DNA of 64,000 nucleotides, from NCBI GenBank assembly GCA_017309015.1, contig JAEDAG010000007.1:47417-111416 (forward strand), given 5' to 3'. This document shows, piece by piece, positions 46,884 through 55,941 of this stretch. The notes beneath the pieces were generated by a model. It was given only the letters and a program-made list of their open reading frames with translations. It made no database searches and was not told the DNA's origin. Made by a program: the position numbers and the translations under genes. This DNA comes from Faecalicatena absiana (GTDB taxonomy: Bacteria; Bacillota; Bacilli; Lactobacillales; Lactobacillaceae). The first letter of the stretch is position 1. Each line of letters starts with the position of its first letter.

Positions 46884-48342
46884 TGATATGACCCCCGAAA
46901 TTAGGACACTAATTTCGGGGGTTATTTTCATGACTAAATACACTAAAGAAATCAAACTTGCTATCTACCACGAATGGGTAGACGATCATAGAAGAGGCAC
47001 CTACCTCAGCCGAAAATATGGGATGGAGCGTGGAGGAATCCAATATTTGGTAGACTTGATCCAAAAGCATGGCGAAGCCATTTTGGATCGCCCTCAACAG
47101 AAATATACTGCTGATTTCAAGCTCGCTGCCATTGATAGAGTTCTGCTAGGTGGTGAAGCTCTTAGGCAGGTTTCCTTAGACTTAGGGCTTACGAATCAAG
47201 GAATTCTTGCTAATTGGCTTCGCTCTTTCAAAGAAAACGGGTATACTGTCATTACCAAGAAGAAAGGTAGACCACCCAAGAATGCCCAAAAACAAGGACA
47301 AACAACGGATCAAAGAGCTGGAAGAGCAGGTAAAGAGGCTTACAGTCGAGCTTGCATACGTAAAAAAATTGGAGGCCTTAATTCAAGAACGGAAGAGCCA
47401 AGAAAAGAAGAATTAGCTCGTGCAATCACTGAATTAAGGCAAGAATTGCGGCTTAGCGTTAAGTACATTATCGACGTTATCAATGCCAATCCTGGATTGC
47501 CTCATATTTCAAGAAGTAACTACTACTATCAGACTCATAAGCCAGACAAGGATTCTCGTAACCAGAAGCTGATGGATCGAATCAAAGAGATCTATCTTGA
47601 ACATAGCCGGCGCTATGGGTACCGGAGAATCTGCGGACAACTCCGCCGGGAAGGCTATGAGATCAACCATAAGAAGGTGCAGAGGCTCATGCAAAAGATG
47701 GGCTTATTCGCCATCTCAATCCGCAAGAAACGCAAATACAGCAGCTATTATGGCGTTCAAGGCAAGATCAAGCCAGACTTAATCAAACGCAATTTCTACG
47801 CAATTATTCCCGACAGACATTGGTTTACCGACGTGACAGAATTCCATCTTAAAGATCAAAAGCTCTACCTCTCTCCAATTATCGATGGTTGTACCCAAGA
47901 AATCATCTCCTACAACATTTCTAGACACCCAGACCTTAAGCAAGTGATGACTATGCTAGATGATGCATTTGAGAAGCACCCGGCTCTTAACGGGCTTATT
48001 TTCCACTCAGACCGTGGCTGGCAATATCAGCACTATGCATATCAATCCGCTCTGGCTAACAGAGGGATCGATCAGAGTATGTCCAGGCTAGGCAACTCTC
48101 TTGACGACGGCCTAATGGAGGGCTTCTTCGGTATTCTTAAGCGGGAGATGTTCTACGGCCAAGAGCATAAATACAAGGACTTAGATGAGCTTGAACAAGC
48201 TATTCACAAATATATCGATTACTACAACAACGTAAGAATCAAAACAGGACGAAAAAACATGACCCCGATTGAATATCGGAATCATGTTTTAACAACCTTA
48301 ACGGCATAATACTAATTTGTCCCAATTTTGGGGGTCACATCA
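46884..48342 (+). mobile_element. IS3-family insertion sequence
   Basis: The 1,459-bp element begins TGATATGACCCCC and ends GGGGGTCACATCA, imperfect inverted repeats with the TG...CA ends of the IS3 family. A 3-bp duplication ATG flanks it (46881-46883 and 48343-48345). It split the terminator stem CGCTCATCCAA / TTGGATGAGCG that ends pepC; joining the flanks restores that hairpin. Confidence 0.92.
46930..48309 (+). CDS. IS3-family transposase, OrfA and OrfB joined in one frame
   Basis: The 459-codon frame has an N-terminal helix-turn-helix pair, then about 27 scrambled residues (118-144), then the rve integrase core (FTDVTEFHL, FHSDRGWQY, MEGFFGILKREM: the DDE triad). The leucine zipper normally at the end of OrfA (LEEQVKRLTVELAYVKKLEAL) is in the +1 frame at 47282-47415, and the slippery run A-AAA-AAA (47362-47368) expected for -1 frameshifting lies in that frame. 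An extra base near 47281 (AAGAATG for AAGATG) explains this. The element may therefore be defective. Confidence 0.85.
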   Translation: MTKYTKEIKLAIYHEWVDDHRRGTYLSRKYGMERGGIQYLVDLIQKHGEAILDRPQQKYTADFKLAAIDRVLLGGEALRQVSLDLGLTNQGILANWLRSFKENGYTVITKKKGRPPKNAQKQGQTTDQRAGRAGKEAYSRACIRKKIGGLNSRTEEPRKEELARAITELRQELRLSVKYIIDVINANPGLPHISRSNYYYQTHKPDKDSRNQKLMDRIKEIYLEHSRRYGYRRICGQLRREGYEINHKKVQRLMQKMGLFAISIRKKRKYSSYYGVQGKIKPDLIKRNFYAIIPDRHWFTDVTEFHLKDQKLYLSPIIDGCTQEIISYNISRHPDLKQVMTMLDDAFEKHPALNGLIFHSDRGWQYQHYAYQSALANRGIDQSMSRLGNSLDDGLMEGFFGILKREMFYGQEHKYKDLDELEQAIHKYIDYYNNVRIKTGRKNMTPIEYRNHVLTTLTA

Positions 48343-48398
48343 ATGAGCGTCCTAAGGCATGTTATAAGTCAGTGTCCTAACTTAATGACATTGCCAAA

Positions 48399-49751
48399 TT
48401 AGTAGTACTTGCATGCCAATGAGCCCATTGGGTCCCATGGAAGCAGCTGGATTGGGTTCTTCTTGCCTTCGTCGTAAGCCTGCTTGACGTCTTCTGGCAG
48501 GTAGGCCTTGTTCAAAACGGCTTGGTAGACGAATTGGTCAAACCATTCATCGCTCATGACGAAGTAGCCCTTGAAGCCAGGCTTGTCGCCCCATGAGTTT
48601 TCGATCTTCCACTTGGTTGGCTTGCCGTCTACCAAGTCAACGCCAGTGATGACCATGGCGTGGTTCATCATGCTTTCGCCTGAGTCAAGCCGTTGGGCCT
48701 TGGTCATTGAGAAGTCGAAGTCAAACAAGGCGTCAGTTTCGTAGAGCTTGGTGTCCAAAAGCCCTGCTTGCCGGTCGCTGTCCTGTGAGACGTCTGAGCC
48801 GAACCAGACAACTTCGCCTTGTTCCAATTGGTTGATGATCAGCTTCTTGAAGTCGCTCAATTCCAGGTTCAAGTGCCGGACTTGGCGGCCGCCAACGACG
48901 TTGCCAAGGTATTCAACTGAGAAGACCTTGTTGTATGGCTTGTCGGCAGTTGGCCCGTTGATGACTGAAATGTAGTTTTCCAGGTCCCAGCCAACGTACT
49001 TCTTGAAGAAGTCTTGTGGAGTCAGGTCCTTGTCAATGTGGTAGTTGCCTTCATCGTCCTTGTATTCAAAGTTGAAGGTCTTTGGCGGCATCCCCAAGGA
49101 AGTTGCCAGCATGCGGAAGATAGCTGACAAAAGCTCGTTCTTGTGGGCTTCAACTTCTTCAGCGCTCTTGCCGGCGTTTACCAAGTCGCGCAATTCCAAG
49201 CCGCCCTTGCGCAGCATGGTGTTCAAGGTTGCATCAAGCGCGCGGGAGTTTTCGGAGTTGGCAGTTTCCGGGTAGGCCTTCTTTGGCACGATCCCGTACT
49301 TTTCAATCAAGCCGCAGAGCATATCCCATTGGCCGCCGTCGCCTTGCGGTGCTTGGAACAGGAAGGCGACCTTGCGGTCGCCAAGTGGCTTGTCGGCTGA
49401 GCCGATGACGTTTTCAAAGAAGAAGTTTGACTTTTCAAACTTGTCCCAGAAGAAGGTGTAGTTTTGTGACAGTTCAAAGCCCTTGAGCTTGAATTCCTTT
49501 TGGATGGCGTGGCGCATGGTGGACAGTGCGCTGAACATCCAGCAGCGGCCGGATTGCTTCTGGTTTGAGACTGAACCGGTGTCGATTTCGACTGAGAAGG
49601 TTGGGTCCAGGTCGATTGCTGATTGGGTGTTTTGGCTGGCCTTGTAGATGCCGTTGGTTTGGGCAGCGTGCGCGGCTACCTTGTAGGCAGGGTGCTTGGC
49701 CAAGTCGCTGACAAAGTTATCGATAGTGTCAAAGTTGATTTCTTGTGACAT
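48399..49751 (-). CDS. pepC: Aminopeptidase C (bleomycin-hydrolase family)
   Basis: This 450-residue cysteine aminopeptidase belongs to the cytosolic peptide-degrading system. Cys70 lies in QSGRCWMFS, the His in MMNHAMVITG and the Asn in IENSWGDKPG. It is a paralogue of pepG at 40375 with the same active-site numbering. The C-terminus reads LPWDPMGSLACKYY; in this family the last residues lie in the active-site cleft and direct aminopeptidase action, so the CKYY tail is of interest. Its terminator has been split by the IS3 element. Confidence 0.93.
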   Translation of the reverse strand: MSQEINFDTIDNFVSDLAKHPAYKVAAHAAQTNGIYKASQNTQSAIDLDPTFSVEIDTGSVSNQKQSGRCWMFSALSTMRHAIQKEFKLKGFELSQNYTFFWDKFEKSNFFFENVIGSADKPLGDRKVAFLFQAPQGDGGQWDMLCGLIEKYGIVPKKAYPETANSENSRALDATLNTMLRKGGLELRDLVNAGKSAEEVEAHKNELLSAIFRMLATSLGMPPKTFNFEYKDDEGNYHIDKDLTPQDFFKKYVGWDLENYISVINGPTADKPYNKVFSVEYLGNVVGGRQVRHLNLELSDFKKLIINQLEQGEVVWFGSDVSQDSDRQAGLLDTKLYETDALFDFDFSMTKAQRLDSGESMMNHAMVITGVDLVDGKPTKWKIENSWGDKPGFKGYFVMSDEWFDQFVYQAVLNKAYLPEDVKQAYDEGKKNPIQLLPWDPMGSLACKYY

Positions 49752-49829
49752 GCGAATTTCCTCCTAAATAATCTTTACTTGAATATTGTAGCTTAGAAAA
49801 AATCTTAAGTCTAACTATTCAAAAAAGCG

Positions 49830-50144
49830 TTAGCGCAGGATGGCCGGCTTGTCGGCCCAGACTTGCTCAAAATCCGGGTGCTGCATGAAGTAGCTGATCC
49901 CTTTAGGATCAAGGACCCAGATCTTGTGGCCGGAGGATGCGGCGAACTGCTTGGCATCATTCATCAGCTGGTCCAGGTCCGCCTGGCTGGCTTTAGGGCT
50001 CAAAAAGACGTGCCCCATGACCCAGACGGTCTCGTCCTCGCGCTTGATCTCGGCCAAAGTGGTCTTGGCGGTCAATTCTCCGGCTTTTTCATAGCGAAGC
50101 TCTTTCTTGACTGCTTCGTTTGTCATGTCTTTGCTTTCTCGCAT
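49830..50144 (-). CDS. Small hypothetical protein
   Basis: This is a 104-residue protein, or 98 if the second ATG (50126) is used; neither start has a strong ribosome site. The sequence TVWVMGHVFLSPKASQADLDQLMNDAKQFA is a beta-strand plus helix pattern that resembles a minimal acetyltransferase-like fold (YjdJ type), but I cannot assign it with confidence. It is soluble and has no signal peptide. It lies between pepC and the divergent dut gene. Confidence 0.6.
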   Translation of the reverse strand: MRESKDMTNEAVKKELRYEKAGELTAKTTLAEIKREDETVWVMGHVFLSPKASQADLDQLMNDAKQFAASSGHKIWVLDPKGISYFMQHPDFEQVWADKPAILR

Positions 50145-50259
50145 TTTATTTGCTCACTTCCGTCTTGTTGATGGCATTTCTTTCATGATCGTGACTGGTC
50201 ATGATTCAGCAAAACTAGTGTAGAATATTTTAAGGAATTAGACAAAGGAGACGTGAATC

Positions 50260-50814
50260 ATGAGCAGAGTTAGAGGATTTGAAGTCGTCAGCAAGTATGA
50301 AGGGCAAGGGATCAGCCTGCCGCGCCGCCAGACGGTTGCCAGTGCCGGCTATGACCTGGAAGCCGCGCGCGACATTACGATTCCCAGCATTTGGAAGATG
50401 AAGCTGATCAAGATCTTCTGGATGATCAAAAACCGCCACCAGCTGATCGAAAATGACCTGCTGGACGCGGAAGCCGCCTTAAAGCCAGTCCTGGTGCCAA
50501 CCGGGATCAAGGCTTATATGCCAGCAGATGAGGTCTTGATTTTGGCCAACCGGTCCTCTAATACGTATAAGCGCAACCTGTCCCTGCCAAATGGGATTGG
50601 GGTGATCGACAGCGACTACTACGACAATCCAAGCAATGAAGGCGAAATCTTCGTTCAATTGCTCAACTATGGGGTCCGTGACCTCCATATCAAGAAGGGG
50701 GAGCGGATCGCCCAGGCAATCTTCATGCCTTACCTGAAGAGCGATGACGATGAGCCGGTCGACAACCAGCGCGTGGCCGGCTTTGGCTCAACTGGCAAGG
50801 AAGGGAATAAGTAA
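50260..50814 (+). CDS. dut: dUTP diphosphatase
   Basis: This 184-residue trimeric dUTPase splits dUTP to dUMP and pyrophosphate. All five motifs are readable: SAGYDLEA (about 29-36), [24 protein letters not shown] with the catalytic Asp, GERIAQAIF and GFGSTG near the end. An insertion between motifs 1 and 2 ([23 protein letters not shown]) makes it longer than the usual 145-150 residues. Its TAATG stop overlaps the radA start by one base, so the two are translationally coupled. Confidence 0.92.
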   Translation: MSRVRGFEVVSKYEGQGISLPRRQTVASAGYDLEAARDITIPSIWKMKLIKIFWMIKNRHQLIENDLLDAEAALKPVLVPTGIKAYMPADEVLILANRSSNTYKRNLSLPNGIGVIDSDYYDNPSNEGEIFVQLLNYGVRDLHIKKGERIAQAIFMPYLKSDDDEPVDNQRVAGFGSTGKEGNK

Positions 50815-52190
50815 TGGCTAGAGTCAAAACGCAGTACAAGTGCCGCTCCTGCGGCTATATTTCTGCCTCATACCTGGGCCGCTGCCCAAACTGCGGGGCC
50901 TGGAACCAGTTTGAAAAGGAGAGCCAGGAGGTCAGAAAGACCTCAAGCAAGGCCACTCCCAGCCGGATGATGGCCAGCGTGGGGGCTAAAGAAGCGGTCA
51001 AGCTGGCCACGGTCAAGGCTGAGAAGGAAGAGCGGATTCTGACCAAGTCCTCAGAGCTGAACCGGGTTCTGGGCGGCGGGATCGTGCCTGGCTCCCTGGT
51101 CTTGATCGGCGGGGACCCTGGGATCGGCAAGTCCACCTTGATGCTGCAGATTATGGGCGACCTGGCCAATAAATACAAGGTTTTGTACGTCTCCGGGGAA
51201 GAATCGGCCGGGCAGATCAAGATGCGGGCTGACCGCCTGGACCTGGGGGCAAGTCCCATGCTTTTGTATCCGGAAACCAACATGGAGCACATCCGCGACC
51301 AGATTGACGACGTCAAGCCTGATTTCGTGGTCATCGACTCCATCCAGACCATGAATGAGCCTAGCCTGGACTCTATGGTCGGTTCTGCTTCCCAGGTCCG
51401 GGAAGTTACGGCGGAATTGATGAAGATCGCCAAGATGGACCAGATCACCGTCTTCGTAATTGGCCACGTGACCAAGGAAGGGGCCATTGCCGGGCCAAAG
51501 ATCCTGGAGCACATGGTGGACACGGTTCTTTATTTTGAAGGCGACGAGCACCATGCCTACCGGATCCTGCATTCGGTCAAGAACCGCTTCGGGGCGACCA
51601 ATGAAATCGGCATGTTTGAGATGAAAAATGAAGGTCTGTCTGAAGTCACCAACCCTTCAGCGGTCTTTTTGGATGAGCGCCTGCCCAATTCAACCGGGTC
51701 GGCCGTCGTCGTTTCTTTAGAAGGAACCCGGCCGATCTTGGGCGAAATCCAGGCCCTGGTGACGCCAACGGCCTTTGGCTATGCCAAGCGGACGACCTCA
51801 GGGCTGGACTACAACCGGGTCTCCTTGCTCTTGGCCGTGCTGGAGAAGCGGGGGAACCTGATGCTTCAGAACCAGGATGCCTACTTGACGGCGACTGGCG
51901 GGATCCGCCTGAACGAGCCGGCGATTGACCTGGCCATTGCCATGGCGATTGCTTCCAGCTACTATGACAAGGAAATCCAGCCAACCGACTGTTTTGTCGG
52001 GGAAATCGGCCTGACTGGCGAAGTCCGCCGGGTAAACCAGATCCAGGCCCGGGTCAGAGAAGCCGCCAAGGTTGGCTTCAAGCGGATCTTCATTCCGAAG
52101 TTCAACATGTCGCCAGCCTTGCAAGACGAGGGGATTGAAGTGATTCCGATCACCAGCGTCCGCCAGGCCTTGAAGATCTTGTTCAATTAA
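50814..52190 (+). CDS. radA: DNA repair protein RadA
   Basis: This 458-residue ATPase helps branch migration in recombination. An N-terminal C4 zinc finger (Cys10, Cys13, Cys24, Cys27) is followed by the RecA-like core with Walker [11 protein letters not shown] (99-108), the KNRFG motif ([10 protein letters not shown]), and the C-terminal Lon-like domain. Length and all motifs are normal. It is co-transcribed with dut and ends before a strong terminator. Confidence 0.95.
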   Translation: MARVKTQYKCRSCGYISASYLGRCPNCGAWNQFEKESQEVRKTSSKATPSRMMASVGAKEAVKLATVKAEKEERILTKSSELNRVLGGGIVPGSLVLIGGDPGIGKSTLMLQIMGDLANKYKVLYVSGEESAGQIKMRADRLDLGASPMLLYPETNMEHIRDQIDDVKPDFVVIDSIQTMNEPSLDSMVGSASQVREVTAELMKIAKMDQITVFVIGHVTKEGAIAGPKILEHMVDTVLYFEGDEHHAYRILHSVKNRFGATNEIGMFEMKNEGLSEVTNPSAVFLDERLPNSTGSAVVVSLEGTRPILGEIQALVTPTAFGYAKRTTSGLDYNRVSLLLAVLEKRGNLMLQNQDAYLTATGGIRLNEPAIDLAIAMAIASSYYDKEIQPTDCFVGEIGLTGEVRRVNQIQARVREAAKVGFKRIFIPKFNMSPALQDEGIEVIPITSVRQALKILFN

Positions 52191-52191
52191 A

Positions 52192-52240
52192 AAAGAGCCT
52201 GCATTGACTCACTTTCGCGTGAGCCGATGCAGGCTTTTTA
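52192..52240 (+). terminator. Terminator of dut-radA
   Basis: AGCCTGCAT pairs with ATGCAGGCT around an inner CTCAC / GTGAG hairpin, and a T run follows. Confidence 0.85.
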
Positions 52241-52379
52241 AATTGGATTTAACCACAGGCAGCTGGCTGGCCTGCTTTTTGGCTAATAAAATAAGTCCTT
52301 GTATATAACGTTTGTTATCATTTTCAGTCTCTGCCAGGAGGGTATAATTATTAAAATATATAAATAAAGGGGATAGAAA

Positions 52380-54215
52380 ATGAAACGAAAACAAGCCAAA
52401 TTGCCTGAAAAATGGCGGCCAGTCTGCCGCTGGCTGTACCGCCTGCTGCCATACGTCATCTTGCTCTTGGTGGCGGCCAAGATTTCCTGGACGCAGATGC
52501 TGACGGGGAACATGCTGATCGGCTCCGACAGCCTGTTTCACTTCAACCGGATCTATGAGGCCAGCCAGCAGCTCAAGCACGGCAACTTCAGCTGGTTCAT
52601 GGCCATCTACGGCTACACGCAAAGCGGCCGGGTGGTCAATGCCTTGTACGGGCCGCTGTTTGCTTATTTCTTGGGGGCCATCCTTCTCTTGGTCGGCAAG
52701 TGGTACAGGTTCCAGGTGATCACCAGCTTCTTGATCTACTTTTTCTCTGGAATGGGCTTTTATTTAGCCGCGCGCAAGGTCAAGGCCAACCGCTTTCTGG
52801 CAGCTGTTTTGGCCGTAGTCTACATTACGATCGGCTGGGTGCCGCGCTGGCAGATGGGGACCAATTTTTCCGCGATCAGCGCGCTGCTATTGCCATACGC
52901 GGCCAATGTGGCCTTGACCATGGTCTTGGACAAAAAGCGGCCAGTCCACTGGCTGCCGTTGACCTTCTTGATGACTTTTGCGGCTGAAAGCCACCTGCTG
53001 ACTGGGGTCGCGGCTGTCTTTATGCTTTTGCCGGCCTGGCTCTATGCTTTGGTGGCCAATCGCGCTGACCAGCAGCGAAAGCAGGTCATCACTGATACCA
53101 CCAAGGCAGTCGGGATGACGCTCTTGCTGAGTTTGAATACTTTGGCCTCGCTGCTTTATGTCAGCCACACCAATATCCTGGTGACGGCGGCGAAGATGCG
53201 GATGCCGCACAATGTCTTGATCATGTCTCGTCCTACTGTCCTTAATGGCCTGATCCTGCTTAAGTCGTCGCGGACCTTCATCTCGCCCTACATGCTGGCT
53301 ATCCTGCTGGTCCAGATCGCCGCGGCCCTTTTGCTGGCCATTTTTCGGCGGGGCGAAATGACCAAGCTCAACCTGGCCATGACTTTGTATGGGGCCATGT
53401 GGCTTTTGCTCAGCTCTAGCCTGCTGCCTTGGCAGGCAATTGAAGACCGCTTCCCGTTCTTAGGCCAGTACCTCCAGTTCCCGGCCCGCATGCTCTGTCT
53501 GGCTTACCCGCTGCTGCTTTTGGGCCTGGCCATGACCATCCAGCGGCTGGGCGAAATGGGCAAGCAGCTGGGCGGCAGAATTTCCCTGGCCGGACTTGGG
53601 GCCACGCTCATCTTGCTGCTGGCTGCTTTGGCCAACGTCCGCTTTTTGGACAATCAGCTGGCTCATTATTCGCGCATTGGCTACATGCCAGGGACTTTAA
53701 AGGACACTGCCGCCGCGATGGGGGCGGGCAACGAGCGCGCGATCATCAACAAGGCCAAGGCGGCGACCCACTTGAATGATCCAGGCAAGTTCCTGGCCAC
53801 AATCAAAAAGACCGTAGGCGACTACCTGCCGGTTAAGTCCAAGAAGATCACCACCCGCCACGCCGAGCGCCTCTACGTCACGGCCGTGATCCAGAAGAAC
53901 CATTTGGTCAAAAAGACCGCCCTGCCTGGCGGGCGGTTGCAGATGACCTGGACGGGCAAGCAGGGCGGGGCCATGTTCCTGCCAGTCGTCACTTACGCCC
54001 AGTCGCGCCTGACGGTCAACGGGCAAGCCGTCAAGCCGGTCCGCTTGTCCAAGATCCAGGCGCCAAAAGTCCGCCAAAAGCGGGGGAAGAACGTGGCCGT
54101 CATGGACTTCGTCACGCCTTTCTGGCTGAATTTGCTTTTGACGCTTTCGCTGCTGCTGGACGCCATCTTTCCGCTGGCCTGCCTGCGGCGCGAGCTGCTG
54201 AAGAAACGCGAATAA
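52380..54215 (+). CDS. Large polytopic membrane protein (PTPS-related membrane family)
   Basis: This 611-residue protein has about 11 hydrophobic segments. Near the start it has LIGSDSLFHFNRIYE (about 47-61), typical of the poorly understood '6-pyruvoyl-tetrahydropterin synthase related, membrane' family and reminiscent of GT-C glycosyltransferases with an acidic loop after the first helix. A basic extracytoplasmic region (about 440-575) precedes the last helix. It may transfer sugars or build an envelope polymer, but there is no direct evidence. It is a single gene with its own terminator. Confidence 0.65.
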   Translation: MKRKQAKLPEKWRPVCRWLYRLLPYVILLLVAAKISWTQMLTGNMLIGSDSLFHFNRIYEASQQLKHGNFSWFMAIYGYTQSGRVVNALYGPLFAYFLGAILLLVGKWYRFQVITSFLIYFFSGMGFYLAARKVKANRFLAAVLAVVYITIGWVPRWQMGTNFSAISALLLPYAANVALTMVLDKKRPVHWLPLTFLMTFAAESHLLTGVAAVFMLLPAWLYALVANRADQQRKQVITDTTKAVGMTLLLSLNTLASLLYVSHTNILVTAAKMRMPHNVLIMSRPTVLNGLILLKSSRTFISPYMLAILLVQIAAALLLAIFRRGEMTKLNLAMTLYGAMWLLLSSSLLPWQAIEDRFPFLGQYLQFPARMLCLAYPLLLLGLAMTIQRLGEMGKQLGGRISLAGLGATLILLLAALANVRFLDNQLAHYSRIGYMPGTLKDTAAAMGAGNERAIINKAKAATHLNDPGKFLATIKKTVGDYLPVKSKKITTRHAERLYVTAVIQKNHLVKKTALPGGRLQMTWTGKQGGAMFLPVVTYAQSRLTVNGQAVKPVRLSKIQAPKVRQKRGKNVAVMDFVTPFWLNLLLTLSLLLDAIFPLACLRRELLKKRE

Positions 54216-54219
54216 TTGC

Positions 54220-54253
54220 CTTAAGTCGTCCGCTAGCAAGGCGGGCGACTTTT
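54220..54253 (+). terminator. Terminator of the polytopic membrane protein gene
   Basis: AAGTCGTCCGC / GCGGGCGACTT is followed by five T. Confidence 0.82.
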
Positions 54254-54470
54254 TGCTTATATTTAACATGAGCTTTGACTTGGCTTATAGTTTATCTGGC
54301 ATGATAAGAGTGGGCCAGGGAAGGAGGCCTGCGGCAATTCATTCAAAAACCGAAATTGAACTAACTTTTTCAAAGAACTGGCTTGCCGCCAACCAGCTGC
54401 TTATTAATAAAATTTTGCTGGTTATGTTAAAAATATTTAGTCAAACTGGCAGAATAGCTGATTTTTGGTC

Positions 54471-54560
54471 TATAATGAAATCGATGCAGTGCGTTGCTGC
54501 ATTGTATAGTGATAATAGAAATGACCGCCCGCGCAAGCGAGCGGTTATTTCTATCCTATA
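54471..54560 (+). ncRNA. Possible small RNA
   Basis: In the 405-bp gap before the HAD gene, TATAAT (54471-54476) is followed by a hairpin ATGCAG-TGCGTTG-CTGCAT and then by AGAAATGACCGC / GCGGTTATTTCT, a terminator-like stem. No convincing -35 box is seen. It could instead be an attenuator for the HAD gene 60 bp further on. Confidence 0.25.
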
Positions 54561-54620
54561 AGCGGCCTTTTTTCTGTTAGACTTAAGGCAGAAAAGATTG
54601 CTTTGAACAGGAGACACAAA

Positions 54621-55421
54621 ATGATCAAATTGATTGCTTTTGACATGGACGAAACTTTCATGCGGGGAAAGGGGGTCTACGACCGGGCGCGCTTCAGCCG
54701 GATCTACGCTGGCCTGCAAGAGCGCGGCATCCAGATTCTGCCGATTTCCGGGGACCAGTATGCCCAAATCGCCAGCTTCTTCCCGATGGCTGACCAGCTG
54801 ACGATTGCCTCATTCAACGGCTCCCTGGTTCATGACCGCGGCAAGCTGGTCAAGGGCAGCTTTTTGCCGGAAGCTGACATCCAAGGGGCCTTGCGGGCAC
54901 TGAAGGACAATCATTTGGAAAAAAACGTGATGCTGGCTGGGGAGCACTACTGCTACTTTAGAGAGGACACGACTCAGGACTTCCATGACCACATGGACTT
55001 CTACTTCTCCAAGTTCAAGGTCCTGCCCAGCTTTTGGTCGCTGCCGGAGCAGCGGGTCGCGGAAATCTGCCTGCGGCCGCCCAAGGAGCAGCTCGCGGAA
55101 GCTGCCGCAATTCTGACCGAGGCTTGTCCTGACCTGCAGGTCTTCGTTTCAGGCGTAGGCTCAATCGACCTTCTGCTTCCAGGCGTCTCCAAAGGCCGCA
55201 CCTTGAAGTGGCTGGCCGGAAAGCGCGGCATCAAGGCCAGCGAGATCATGGCCTTTGGCGACGGGCTGAACGACGTGGAAATGCTGCAGTTTGCCGGCCA
55301 GTCCTACGCGATGCAGAACGCCAGCGACCAAGTCAAATCCGCGGCCAAGCACGTGACCCGCTATGACTACCGCCACGACGGGGTCTTGGACGTGATCGAG
55401 CGCGAAGTCTTGAATAAATGA
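54621..55421 (+). CDS. HAD-superfamily Cof-type phosphatase
   Basis: This 266-residue phosphatase has HAD motif I FDMDETFMRG (Asp nucleophile at 8, second Asp at 10), motif II PISGDQ, and motifs III/IV in SKGRTLKWLAGKRG and MAFGDGLNDVEML. The Cof type usually acts on sugar phosphates or nucleotide intermediates. A CAGGAG site precedes the ATG. The stop codon TGA lies inside the duplication made by the IS4-family insertion, so the coding sequence is unharmed, but its terminator now lies 3.3 kb away at 58684. Confidence 0.88.
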   Translation: MIKLIAFDMDETFMRGKGVYDRARFSRIYAGLQERGIQILPISGDQYAQIASFFPMADQLTIASFNGSLVHDRGKLVKGSFLPEADIQGALRALKDNHLEKNVMLAGEHYCYFREDTTQDFHDHMDFYFSKFKVLPSFWSLPEQRVAEICLRPPKEQLAEAAAILTEACPDLQVFVSGVGSIDLLLPGVSKGRTLKWLAGKRGIKASEIMAFGDGLNDVEMLQFAGQSYAMQNASDQVKSAAKHVTRYDYRHDGVLDVIEREVLNK

Positions 55422-55491
55422 CTTAAACTTCCCACACCAAAAAGAACTATGAAGCCTTGAAAACTCAATAGTTTAACCAGTAAATATTCAA

Positions 55492-55686
55492 TTATGCTGC
55501 TAGTGATGGCGATATAGCCTCTTGCATGTACTTCGGGAGGCGGGAAATGAAAGCTTTGGTGAACCTTTCCATCTGCTCTTCTGTCTGTTGGAAGATCTCT
55601 TTCACGCTCTTGAACATGGCTTCCACCAGGATCTGAAGGGAGTGATGGAAAGTAATGTCCGCAAGCTCGTCTATCATGCAGTAAAA
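55492..55686 (-). pseudogene. IS4-family transposase, C-terminal piece
   Basis: About 64 codons (YCMIDELADITFHHSLQI onward, ending AISPSLAA) continue exactly from GELF at 57347 once the IS110-family element is removed. The frame and reading sense match without any lost base. Confidence 0.88.
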
Positions 55687-55697
55687 CATACTAATCT

Positions 55698-55741
55698 AGT
55701 GTTGGATGATTACTCGACGGAGTAGTCGTTCAACACTTTTT
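55698..55741 (+). terminator. Long hairpin with T run at the left end of the IS110-family element
   Basis: An 18-bp stem (AGTGTTGGATGATTACTC pairing with the segment at 55720-55737, G-U pairs allowed) has a GACG loop and is followed by TTTTTCTTTT. It could stop transcription entering from the host gene, while a promoter formed across joined ends would start inside it and escape. Confidence 0.65.
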
Positions 55742-55910
55742 CTTTTACTATGTAAAGTGGAGATGAAGCCAATGCCGTGAAGCTCTTGGACACATGATGT
55801 CGTAAGTAAAACTGGCAGCTTCACCATTCAATTGAGAATCTCGTCTAAGTATGTTGGCTGTTAAAGTCCGGTTGAGAAAATTAGATCTGATTGAATTGGG
55901 TGAAGGCAGC
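55742..55910 (+). ncRNA. Putative bridge RNA of the IS110-family element
   Basis: Two stem-loops precede the transposase. Loop 1: stem GTGAAGCT (55777-55784) / AGCTTCAC (55817-55824), terminal hairpin GACA / TGTC. Its 5' side AGCTCTT (55781-55787) is complementary to target AAGAGCT (57345-57351), and its 3' side AGTAAAA (55805-55811) equals target AGTAAAA (55680-55686). Loop 2: stem ATTCAAT (55826-55832) / ATTGAAT (55890-55896). Its 5' side AGTATGTT (55848-55855) is complementary to the left end AACATACT (55685-55692), and its 3' side AGAAAA (55875-55880) equals the right end AGAAAA (57341-57346). This is the target/donor logic of bridge RNAs. Confidence 0.7.
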
Positions 55911-55941
55911 TCATCTCCAAGTAAAGCGGAGGTTTATTATT

